A DNA stretch of 6,469 bases from positions 1-6,469 of the forward strand of contig JACCZQ010000125.1 of assembly GCA_013695905.1 (NCBI GenBank), written 5' to 3'. The number at the start of each line of letters is the position of its first letter. The first letter of the stretch is position 1. This document shows, in pieces, positions 1 through 5,801 of this stretch. The notes beneath the pieces are model-generated. The model did not search any database, was not told the DNA's origin, and saw nothing but the letters and a program-made list of their open reading frames with translations. Both the position numbers and the translations under genes were made by a program. The stretch comes from Chthoniobacterales bacterium. GTDB taxonomy: Bacteria; Verrucomicrobiota; Verrucomicrobiia; Chthoniobacterales; UBA10450.

Positions 1-1317
1 ATCGAGCGCCACGAGTTCGAGCTGCGGCGCCCCGACGGAGAAACGGTTTACGTGGTGGCGCGGCTCGTCGGCACGTACTCCGCGGGCGAGCTGACGGAGG
101 TGCAGGTCTATCTGTTTAACGACACCAAACGGAAGCGGCTCGAACAGCAGTTGATTCAGGCGCAGAAGATGGAGGGGCTCGGCACGCTGGCCGGCGGCAT
201 CGCGCACGACTTCAATAACATCCTCACCATCATCCTCGGATACACCCGCCAGATCGAGCACCACCAGGCGCGGCCGGAGCAGATCGGTGCCGCCGTGAAG
301 GTCATCAAGGAAGCGGTGGAACGCGGCGCCGCCCTCGTGCAGCAGCTGTTGACATCCGCACGGCAGGCGGAGGCGCGGCTCTCCTCAGTCGATCTCAACA
401 AAATGGCGCGCGAGCTGGAGAAAATGCTGCGGGCGACCTTCCCGAAGATGATCGCCTTCGACCTGCAGCTGCAGCCCGATTTCCCGCTCGTGCACGCCGA
501 CCGCTCCCAGCTGCACCAGGTGCTGCTGAACCTTTGTGTGAATGCGCGCGATGCGATGCCGAGAGGCGGCGCCATTACGATCGAGACCACGCTCATCGAC
601 GGCGGGCAGCTGGCGGAAATCTTCGCTGGGGCCGACGCCGAGTGCTATGCCTGCGTGCGGGTCCGGGATACCGGCACGGGCATGTCGGCGGAGGTGAAGG
701 CGCATATTTTCGAGCCGTTCTACACCACGAAGGAACGCGGCAAAGGCACAGGCCTCGGCCTCTCGGTCGTGTATGGCGTGGTGAACAATCACCAGGGCTT
801 CGTGCAGGTGGAGAGCGAGCCGGATGCCGGCACCACCTTCAGCATCTACCTGCCGACGGGGCCGCTCCCGGCGTCCGCCGGCGAAGGAAGCACCTACACA
901 CCCCCGCCCTCGCGGGCACCGCAGACAATCCTGCTCGTGGAGGACGAAGAGCAGCTGCGCGATCTCGGCGTGGAGGTCCTGCAGGGCGAAGGCTACCGCG
1001 TCATCACTGCGCGCGATGGCGTGGAAGCGGTGGAGCTGTTCACCGCACACCGCGACGAGATCGGGCTCGTGGTCTGTGATCTCGGCCTGCCGCGGCTCGG
1101 CGGGCGTGACGCTTTCATGCAGATGAAGGAGGTCAAGCCGAGTGTCCGCGCCATTGTCGCGAGCGGCTACCTGGAGCCGACGCTCCGGTCCGAGATTCTA
1201 AAGGCCGGCGTCATCGACACGATCCAGAAGCCGTACGACTTCGGCGAGCTGATTGAGAAGATCCGCGCCATCATTGGAAAAGCGCACAGCGAGGACGATC
1301 ACCCGCAGCTCTTTTAA
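1..1317 (+). CDS. Hybrid sensor histidine kinase with C-terminal receiver domain (5' end missing)
   Basis: The frame is open from base 1, so the start and any N-terminal sensor region lie outside the window; 438 codons are visible. The first ~45 residues (ending in FNDTKRKRLEQQL) look like the end of a PAS/PAC sensor domain. The HisKA H-box follows, with LAGGIAHDFNN at codons 64-74 and the likely phospho-accepting His at codon 69 (205-207). The HATPase_c domain shows the N-box (NARDAM, about codon 181), the G1 box DTGTGM, FEPFYTTK and the G2 box GKGTGLGLS. A Pro-rich linker leads to a receiver with the acidic pocket VEDEE, phospho-acceptor Asp at codon 360 (1078-1080, CDLGLP), Ser in ASGY and Lys in QKPY. 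All key residues are present, so the visible part should be active in phosphorelay. No membrane segment or DNA-binding output is seen; the signal probably passes to a separate phosphotransfer protein or regulator. The signal sensed is unknown. The next gene is convergent, so there is no operon on this side. Confidence 0.95.
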   Translation: MERHEFELRRPDGETVYVVARLVGTYSAGELTEVQVYLFNDTKRKRLEQQLIQAQKMEGLGTLAGGIAHDFNNILTIILGYTRQIEHHQARPEQIGAAVKVIKEAVERGAALVQQLLTSARQAEARLSSVDLNKMARELEKMLRATFPKMIAFDLQLQPDFPLVHADRSQLHQVLLNLCVNARDAMPRGGAITIETTLIDGGQLAEIFAGADAECYACVRVRDTGTGMSAEVKAHIFEPFYTTKERGKGTGLGLSVVYGVVNNHQGFVQVESEPDAGTTFSIYLPTGPLPASAGEGSTYTPPPSRAPQTILLVEDEEQLRDLGVEVLQGEGYRVITARDGVEAVELFTAHRDEIGLVVCDLGLPRLGGRDAFMQMKEVKPSVRAIVASGYLEPTLRSEILKAGVIDTIQKPYDFGELIEKIRAIIGKAHSEDDHPQLF

Positions 1318-1402
1318 TCAGCACCCGGTCCAGCCGAGCTGCGTGCCTGGAGGGCACCGAAATCCAGACTAGCCGCGCGCCGCCGCGCCCCCCGGGGAGC
1401 CG

Positions 1403-2242
1403 CTACCGCGGCGTAATTTCCGCCGAAGGTTTCCGCCCCTGCACGAGGGAGGTGCTGTTCTTCCGCTGATTGATCACGAACGTGTTGTTATCCCCCAGCC
1501 GCGCCCACGGCCCCGGCGGCACATCCTTAAATTCGACAAACTTCCAGTCCGTCACGTCCGTATCTTGCATCCCGAGAAAATCACGCACGGCGGGTGAAAC
1601 ATCGAGCCCCGCGCCTTTGTTCAGGTTCGGCTTCGGCCTCTCGTTCCCGAAGACATACTGCCAATGATCCGTGCGGAACGGCCCTGCGTCTTCCCATTGC
1701 GCATAAGCAATCCGATCGCCTTTTCGAATGGCGACCCAGCGCCCCTTCACGGTCGAGACAGCAGGACCTTGATACGCTTCCTTGAACCACGGCACGACGT
1801 GCGGCGCTTCCGGGTGATGGCCGACACGCGCCTTATCGTTATAGGGCAGCGCCACGTAGAATGGATTTTGCCGCGGCGTGAAAGCGATCGGCAGCATGTT
1901 CCGCCGCCGCGCCGGATTCGGGTCGTCGTAGCCGCCAAAGCTCGTTGTCCACGCTTGATCCCACGAGCTTTTGTTGTTCGGCGTCGGATTATTCGGCGTC
2001 GGCTTCTCTCCGACCCAGAACACGGTAGTTACGATGTTGTTCCGCCACGGAAAATCCCGACGGACGTTCGCCTGCGGGAAGCTCCGGACGCTCGGCGCGT
2101 AAACCATCGCGGCACTATCGACGGCCTGTTTCGCGCCAGCTGCTTTCGGCGAGACCGCAGTCTGCGCGGCGCCACTCGGGAGAACAAAAAAGGTGGTGGC
2201 AATGAGTGCCAACAGCAGGGAAAAAATTCGTGCGATATTCAT
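1403..2242 (-). CDS. Exported protein of unknown function, possible RlpA-like double-psi beta-barrel core
   Basis: The product has 279 residues from the ATG at 2242; a TTG lies one codon upstream. Residues 1-26 form a signal peptide: a short basic start (NIAR), a hydrophobic core LLLALIATTFFVL, and a likely cleavage site near SGAAQTA, so the protein is probably periplasmic or secreted. A low-complexity region (about 27-50) and a PTPNN-PTPNN duplication (81-90) precede the conserved-looking part: GGYDDPN (103-109), NPFYVALPYND (126-136), WVAIRKGD (169-176), YAQWEDAGPF (180-189) and GLDVSPAVRDFLGM (212-225). The order 'Asp-x-Gly-Pro-Phe, then Gly-Leu-Asp-x-Ser-x-Ala-x-x-x-Leu-Gly' recalls RlpA/expansin-type barrels (DRGPF followed by DLS-A---LG), which act on peptidoglycan. 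That link is inference from motif order; I do not recognise a named family. No Shine-Dalgarno is seen upstream. The gene sits 89 bp downstream of the TPR gene on the same strand and may be cotranscribed or use its own promoter in the gap. No PEP-CTERM-like tail is present. Confidence 0.85.
   Translation of the reverse strand: MNIARIFSLLLALIATTFFVLPSGAAQTAVSPKAAGAKQAVDSAAMVYAPSVRSFPQANVRRDFPWRNNIVTTVFWVGEKPTPNNPTPNNKSSWDQAWTTSFGGYDDPNPARRRNMLPIAFTPRQNPFYVALPYNDKARVGHHPEAPHVVPWFKEAYQGPAVSTVKGRWVAIRKGDRIAYAQWEDAGPFRTDHWQYVFGNERPKPNLNKGAGLDVSPAVRDFLGMQDTDVTDWKFVEFKDVPPGPWARLGDNNTFVINQRKNSTSLVQGRKPSAEITPR
1973..2002. repeat. Tandem 15-bp duplication encoding PTPNN twice
   Basis: Two adjacent 15-bp units (1973-1987 and 1988-2002) match at 13 of 15 positions. 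The two differences are synonymous (AAT versus AAC for Asn), so the exported protein carries an exact PTPNN-PTPNN peptide duplication at residues 81-90. It looks like an in-frame local duplication in a loop ahead of the conserved core. Confidence 0.85.
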
Positions 2243-2259
2243 CAAAAAGGAGCGGCCCT

Positions 2260-2287
2260 ATTGTAAACCCTCATCGCGCACTATCCA
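2260..2287 (-). promoter_or_regulatory. Possible sigma-70-type promoter for the exported protein gene
   Basis: Read on the minus strand, TGGATA (2287-2282; 4 of 6 against TTGACA) is followed by a 16-bp spacer and TACAAT (2265-2260; 5 of 6 against TATAAT). Transcription would start around 2252, about 10 bases before the ATG at 2242. The 89-bp gap after the TPR gene is locally AT-richer than the surroundings, which fits. The -35 match is modest and the implied leader is short, so this is only a candidate. Confidence 0.35.
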
Positions 2288-2331
2288 CCCATTAAATCGG
2301 GTGCGGGAGGCGTGTTGCGCGTCCACCCCCA

Positions 2332-4035
2332 TCAGCGCTGCGCGACCGTCCGTCGCGCCTTTTCCACCAGCGCGCGTTCTTCCGGCAACAGAGTCGCCGT
2401 CTCGCCGAGATCGAGAAATTCCCTCGCCCGCGCGCCTTCTCCCGCCGCCACGAGGAAGATTCCGAAATAGGCCGCCAGCTCCGGATGCCGCAGCCGCTCC
2501 GCTCCGAGGGCTTCCATCGTTTTGACTGCCTTGCGAGTGTCGCCGGCGGCGTGCAGCGCAAACGCATACGTGGAGACGTAGGCGGGATTCGCTGAGTCTT
2601 TCTCGAACAGATCGCGCGCGAGCTTCTGCCCGCGGTCCACGTTCAGGTTCAGCAGGAGCGAAAGCTGCGCGAGATTGTTCTGCACGTCCAGATCGTCCGG
2701 CCGGAACTGCTGCCGGTGCAGCAACACGCGGTAGAGATCCTGACTGTCGCCGTCGGTCGCGAAGTAATTGTAGAGCACCTGCAGCGCGGCATCCCCGTCC
2801 GCCGGGTCCTTCGCGGCAATCCAAAGGAGATCCACCGCTTCGGTGCGCCAACCCCAACGGTTCACCACCTCAGCCAGCGTGAGTGCCTGCCGCGGATTCG
2901 CGGAGACCTTTTTCACGGCTTCGCTCCAGAGGACACCGGAACCGGCGCGATCGCCGAGTTCCCGCGCCGCCCGGGCCGCGAGTGCGCTGCGCAGGAAATC
3001 CAGGGAGCCCCAGCTGCCTTCCTTCACGATCCGCTGCATTCCCTGCCAATCGCGCGCCGCCACGTAGGAGTCGGCGAGCGCCACCGGCACACCGCGCTGG
3101 GTTAACCTCTCAGGGGGAAGCTGGGCAGCCCATGAGATCGCCGCCGCCGGCCTCTGGTTTGCGTTCAGCCAATAGATCAAGTCCGCGACCCGCTCCGGCG
3201 TCTCCGCCGCGGCTGCTTTCAGCTCCTTGAGCAGAGGCGTGACTTCCGGATGCACCACGCCATTCAAGGCCGAAAGCAGCAGCAGCCGGTCATCGAAAAC
3301 TCGCTCCGGCAAGGCATCGAGCTGACGCCCCACTGTCACTGCTTCCTCGAAATCCTTACCGCGCAGGGCATCCTGAATCAGCCGGCGCGATGCCTCGAGG
3401 CGGTGGAGCGGCTCCTGTTGTAACTCGGTCAGCGTCCGCTTCGCTGCGGCCGCTGTCTCCGCATCGGGCGAGCCGAGCTGCAGCGCCGCGAGGCGAAGCT
3501 GATGCTCCTTGTTCTGTGGCTCGAGACGCACCGCCTCCTGGAGGTGCTTTTCCGCGGCGTGCGGATCCTTGCGCGCGAGCGCCATGTCAGCTGCGAGAGC
3601 CTGGTATTCGGGCGTGGTCTTCGCCGCTTTCGGCAGTCGGCTCAGCGCAAAGTCGCGGCTGCCCTGGTCGTCGAACTTGATCGCGGCCCGCGCCAGCGCG
3701 ATCAGATCCTCCGCATTCCCTGGCTGCAGTTCCACGACGCGACGGCGCCATTCAATGGCCGTCCGCGACCCCCCCCGCTCCGAAATTCGCGCCATAATAC
3801 GGCAACCTTCCGCGCTCTCCGGATTGATCTGCAGAATGCGACGCGCATCGAGACTCGCCCGCTTCAGGTCGCCCTCCGTGACGAGCGCATTCGCCTGCGC
3901 CCCCAGCCGCCGCTCCTGCCAGTTCCGGAAGGAGCGGTGCCCCAGCACGCCCATGGCGATGAGCAGGATGATGATGCCGAGCGTCCAGCCGATGATCTTC
4001 ATCAGCGAGCGTTCGATCTTATCGTTCGGGTCCAA
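2332..4035 (-). CDS. Membrane-anchored TPR-repeat protein, divergent from exosortase
   Basis: The product has 567 residues if translation begins at the TTG at 4035; an in-frame stop lies about 12 codons upstream with no ATG between. The first ATG (4002, residue 12) falls directly before the hydrophobic segment and would give a 556-residue protein. One membrane helix (about residues 13-32, IIGWTLGIIILLIAMGVLG) with basic residues after it suggests an inner-membrane anchor; its topology is not settled by sequence alone. There is no lipobox, unlike the PrsT TPR lipoproteins of some exosortase loci. The rest is helical repeats: clear TPR-like units at about 44-72, 76-106 and 143-175 (AEKHLQEAVRLEPQN), degenerate helical hairpins in the middle, and further TPR-like units near the C-terminus (AYVSTYAFALHAAGDTRKAV). 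No catalytic motif is seen. TPR proteins act as scaffolds, and a role in assembling an exosortase/exopolysaccharide machine is inferred from the head-to-head position with the exosortase gene. An 8-base G run (coding strand) lies at codons 87-89. Confidence 0.88.
   Translation of the reverse strand: MDPNDKIERSLMKIIGWTLGIIILLIAMGVLGHRSFRNWQERRLGAQANALVTEGDLKRASLDARRILQINPESAEGCRIMARISERGGSRTAIEWRRRVVELQPGNAEDLIALARAAIKFDDQGSRDFALSRLPKAAKTTPEYQALAADMALARKDPHAAEKHLQEAVRLEPQNKEHQLRLAALQLGSPDAETAAAAKRTLTELQQEPLHRLEASRRLIQDALRGKDFEEAVTVGRQLDALPERVFDDRLLLLSALNGVVHPEVTPLLKELKAAAAETPERVADLIYWLNANQRPAAAISWAAQLPPERLTQRGVPVALADSYVAARDWQGMQRIVKEGSWGSLDFLRSALAARAARELGDRAGSGVLWSEAVKKVSANPRQALTLAEVVNRWGWRTEAVDLLWIAAKDPADGDAALQVLYNYFATDGDSQDLYRVLLHRQQFRPDDLDVQNNLAQLSLLLNLNVDRGQKLARDLFEKDSANPAYVSTYAFALHAAGDTRKAVKTMEALGAERLRHPELAAYFGIFLVAAGEGARAREFLDLGETATLLPEERALVEKARRTVAQR
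3769..3776. repeat. Eight-base C/G homopolymer inside the TPR gene
   Basis: Eight consecutive C on the plus strand (G on the coding strand) encode the Gly-Gly region of SERGGSR, near residue 88 of the TPR protein. The reading frame continues through it. Runs of this length can slip in replication, and a one-base change here would truncate the protein after its first two repeats. Confidence 0.9.
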
Positions 4036-4073
4036 GGTGTCGGTCGCTTTCGGGGTGCTCTGGTAAAGTCAAC

Positions 4074-4103
4074 GGCGCGCCCGCAGTTGCAATGAGGCGC
4101 GCC
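4074..4103. repeat. Pair of identical GGCGCGCC palindromes, 22 bp apart
   Basis: The 8-bp palindrome occurs at 4074-4081 and again at 4096-4103, start to start 22 bp, or about two helical turns. Both copies are in the intergenic region between the TPR and exosortase genes, downstream of the candidate minus-strand promoter. The spacing would put both on the same DNA face, as for a dimeric regulator. In GC-rich DNA such short motifs also arise by chance. Confidence 0.35.
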
Positions 4104-4152
4104 GAGAGTGAAATCTCTCACAGCAGCCGGCGGGCCATCCGTTCTCATTGCA
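4088..4152. repeat. Inverted repeat A (9-bp perfect arms)
   Basis: TGCAATGAG at 4088-4096 has its exact reverse complement CTCATTGCA at 4144-4152. The arms are AT-richer than the flanks and lie on either side of the candidate minus-strand sigma-54 site. They interleave with inverted repeat B, so both cannot form simple nested stems. A paired regulator-binding site is a likelier reading than a terminator: there is no T-run and the loop is long. Confidence 0.55.
4122..4137 (-). promoter_or_regulatory. Candidate sigma-54 (-24/-12) promoter for the TPR gene
   Basis: Read on the minus strand from 4137, the sequence is TGGCCCG, four bases, then CTGCT. Against TGGCACG-N4-TTGCW it matches at 10 of 12 defined positions, with the essential GG (4136-4135) and GC (4124-4123) exactly 10 bases apart. 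Transcription would begin near 4111, giving a leader of about 75 bases to the TTG start at 4035. The match is by eye and the area is GC-rich, so a chance hit is possible. Its mirror-image partner at 4157-4172 raises my confidence. Confidence 0.4.
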
Positions 4153-4156
4153 CGCG

Positions 4157-4172
4157 AGGCTCGCAATTTGCT
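4157..4172 (+). promoter_or_regulatory. Candidate sigma-54 (-24/-12) promoter for the exosortase gene
   Basis: From 4157 the sequence reads AGGCTCG, four bases, then TTGCT. Ten of the 12 defined positions of TGGCACG-N4-TTGCW match, including the invariant GG (4158-4159) and GC (4170-4171) at the correct 10-base gap and a perfect TTGCW. The start would be near 4183, about 16 bases before the ATG at 4199. This favours that ATG over the in-frame TTG at 4148, which would lie upstream of the transcript. Exosortase loci with the PrsK/PrsR pair are known to involve a sigma-54-dependent regulator, so the site makes biological sense. Confidence 0.45.
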
Positions 4173-4198
4173 TTCACTCTGACGCCGCCGCTCCCGAC

Positions 4199-5758
4199 AT
4201 GAACGCTACCGTTTCCACTGCCGTCCCCGCCGCTGCGGCCGAGCGCAGCCGCATTGACTGGTTTGCCGCCGCCGCCTTCCTGCTGCTCTGGCTCGAGATC
4301 GTGGCGCGGCTCCGCTTGGAGTGGTCGGTAAATCCGCAGTACGGCTACGGCTGGACGGTGCCGTTCCTCGCGGCCTACGCCTTCTGGCGGCGCGCCCAGT
4401 CCGTGCCGGAAGCTTCCCGGCCCGGCCAGTCGCTGCTCGCGATCGTGCTCATGATCGGTGCGCTCGTGGCGCTGGTGCCGGTGCGGCTTATCCAGGAAGC
4501 GAATCCGGATTGGCGACTGCTCAGCTGGTTCATGGCCAGCGCGGCGCTCACTGTCTCCTTCGGGCTCATCTACCTCGCGGGCGGTCTGCGTTGGGCCCGG
4601 CACTTTGCTTTTCCGCTCCTGTTCTTCCTCGTCGCGGTGCCGTGGCCGACGCAGTTCGAGCAGGTCGTCATTCAAGCCCTGATGCGCGCGGTCGCGTCAA
4701 TCAACGTGGAGGTGCTGAACCTCATCGGCATCTCCGCCGTGCAGATGGGCAACGTCATCGAAGTCAGCTCCGGCTTCGTCGGAATCGACGAAGCGTGCAC
4801 CGGCGTACGCTCGCTCCAGGCGACGTTCATGGTGGCGCTGTTTCTCGGCGAGTTTTACGATTTCACCTGGCTCCGCCGCATCGTGCTGGTGGTGGTCGGC
4901 GCGGTGCTGGCGTTTGTCTGCAATCTCATCCGCACCTTCATCCTGGTGTATGTCGGCGCCGAACAGGGCTCGGAGGCAATCCAAGCCTGGCATGATCCGG
5001 CCGGCCTTTCGATCCTGATGGCCTGTCTTTTCGGACTCTGGGGCGTGAGCATGCTCATGGGCGGCGGTAGCAAGATCGCCCCGCCCCCCACGCCTCACGG
5101 CCGCGCCGCCTTCCGAATCTCCCGGGTGGTGGTGATCACCATCCTCGCCCTCACGGTCGTGGCGGAAGCCGGCACGCAAGTCTGGTACGGGGTGCACGAA
5201 GCGCGCGCGGCGCGGGTCGAGCCGTGGAATGTCACCTGGCCGACGGACGCCCCGAAGTGGAGCGAAGTGCCCATCGAAGATCGCGCGCAGGAACTCCTCC
5301 GCTATAACGAAGGCGGCGGCGGCACCTGGGCCGGCCAGGATGGCAGGCAGTGGACGATGTATTTCTTCCGTTGGCTGCCGGGACGCACCGCCGGGCTCTT
5401 CATTAAAAATCATCGGCCGGATGTCTGCCTGCCCGCCACCGGAATGACGCAGATCGGCGGCGTGAAGCACCAGGTCATGACCGCGAACGGCGTCACCCTT
5501 CCGATCCGTTCCTACGTCTTCTCGAGCGGTCCGCAGCTTTACCACGTTTACTATTGCTACTGGGATGGCACCATGCCCGACGTCGCCACGCAGGATCACG
5601 AAAACTGGACCGCCGCCGGCCGCTTGCAGGCGGTCAAGCGCGGGAAACGCGACATCGGCACGCAGATGCTCGAGATCGTCGCGCACGGTTACGCAAACGA
5701 GGAAGAAGCCCAGCGCGCCGTGCAGGAGCAGCTCGAGGGGATCGTCACTCGCGCCTGA
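4199..5758 (+). CDS. Exosortase fused to C-terminal EpsI (DUF3485) domain
   Basis: The product has 519 residues from the ATG at 4199. Exosortases are inner-membrane cysteine proteases/transpeptidases that process proteins bearing a C-terminal PEP-CTERM-type signal during export. The N-terminal ~290 residues are multi-pass, with hydrophobic segments near 21-36, 52-63, 78-96, 108-128, 136-149, 226-254 and 268-287. They contain the family signature NPQYGYGWTVP (45-55) and the catalytic set: Cys200 in DEACTGVRSLQ, Arg245 in NLIRTF and His265 in WHDPAGLS. A further helix (about 307-325) leads into the EpsI/DUF3485 domain (about 330-519), marked by HRPDVCLPATGM with His405 and Cys410, presumably periplasmic. 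Fusion of the two domains is a known variant; in other loci EpsI is a separate gene tied to exopolysaccharide synthesis. The upstream neighbour is a divergent TPR gene, and the downstream gene starts 43 bp after the stop on the same strand, possibly cotranscribed. There is no Shine-Dalgarno ahead of the ATG. No PEP-CTERM substrate is in the window, so I cannot assign the Xrt subtype. Confidence 0.95.
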   Translation: MNATVSTAVPAAAAERSRIDWFAAAAFLLLWLEIVARLRLEWSVNPQYGYGWTVPFLAAYAFWRRAQSVPEASRPGQSLLAIVLMIGALVALVPVRLIQEANPDWRLLSWFMASAALTVSFGLIYLAGGLRWARHFAFPLLFFLVAVPWPTQFEQVVIQALMRAVASINVEVLNLIGISAVQMGNVIEVSSGFVGIDEACTGVRSLQATFMVALFLGEFYDFTWLRRIVLVVVGAVLAFVCNLIRTFILVYVGAEQGSEAIQAWHDPAGLSILMACLFGLWGVSMLMGGGSKIAPPPTPHGRAAFRISRVVVITILALTVVAEAGTQVWYGVHEARAARVEPWNVTWPTDAPKWSEVPIEDRAQELLRYNEGGGGTWAGQDGRQWTMYFFRWLPGRTAGLFIKNHRPDVCLPATGMTQIGGVKHQVMTANGVTLPIRSYVFSSGPQLYHVYYCYWDGTMPDVATQDHENWTAAGRLQAVKRGKRDIGTQMLEIVAHGYANEEEAQRAVQEQLEGIVTRA

Positions 5759-5801
5759 GTTCGCGGGCTTGCGACTCGCACGCGGTGGCATTCGCCTTTA
5801 A

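Larger units (their letters stand above)
4105..4180. repeat. Inverted repeat B (9-bp perfect arms), interleaved with A
   Basis: AGAGTGAAA at 4105-4113 is matched by its exact reverse complement TTTCACTCT at 4172-4180. The right arm begins at the last base of the candidate plus-strand sigma-54 site and covers the region where that promoter would open. The left arm covers the predicted start region of the minus-strand promoter and also takes part in a small local hairpin, GAGAG (4104-4108) with CTCTC (4115-4119). The placement suggests operator half-sites shared by the two divergent promoters, which is inference. Confidence 0.55.

Noticed and set aside
385..1050. Minus-strand open frame of 221 codons opposite the histidine kinase
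   Set aside because: It overlaps the HATPase and receiver coding region and its product shows no family features.
1343..1357. Small hairpin GTGCC-TGGAG-GGCAC in the 85-bp gap between convergent genes
   Set aside because: The stem is only five base pairs and no T-run follows on either strand, so it does not support an intrinsic terminator call.
2266..2300. GG-N10-GC spacing on the minus strand ahead of the exported protein gene
   Set aside because: Apart from the four invariant bases, the sequence matches the sigma-54 consensus poorly, unlike the two sites in the exosortase control region.
4067..4072. TTGACT on the minus strand ahead of the TPR gene as a sigma-70 -35 box
   Set aside because: No acceptable -10 element lies 16-18 bases downstream, and it would place the start almost on the initiation codon.
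4148..4198. Upstream TTG start extending the exosortase by 17 residues
   Set aside because: The extension is not like exosortase N-termini, runs through arm A' and the sigma-54-like site, and a proper ATG exists at 4199.
4697..5791. Long open frame of 364 codons on the minus strand opposite the exosortase-EpsI gene
   Set aside because: It is antisense to a gene with clear catalytic motifs. Its product is rich in His, Arg, Asp and Gly without recognisable domains, as expected for the complement of GC-rich codons.
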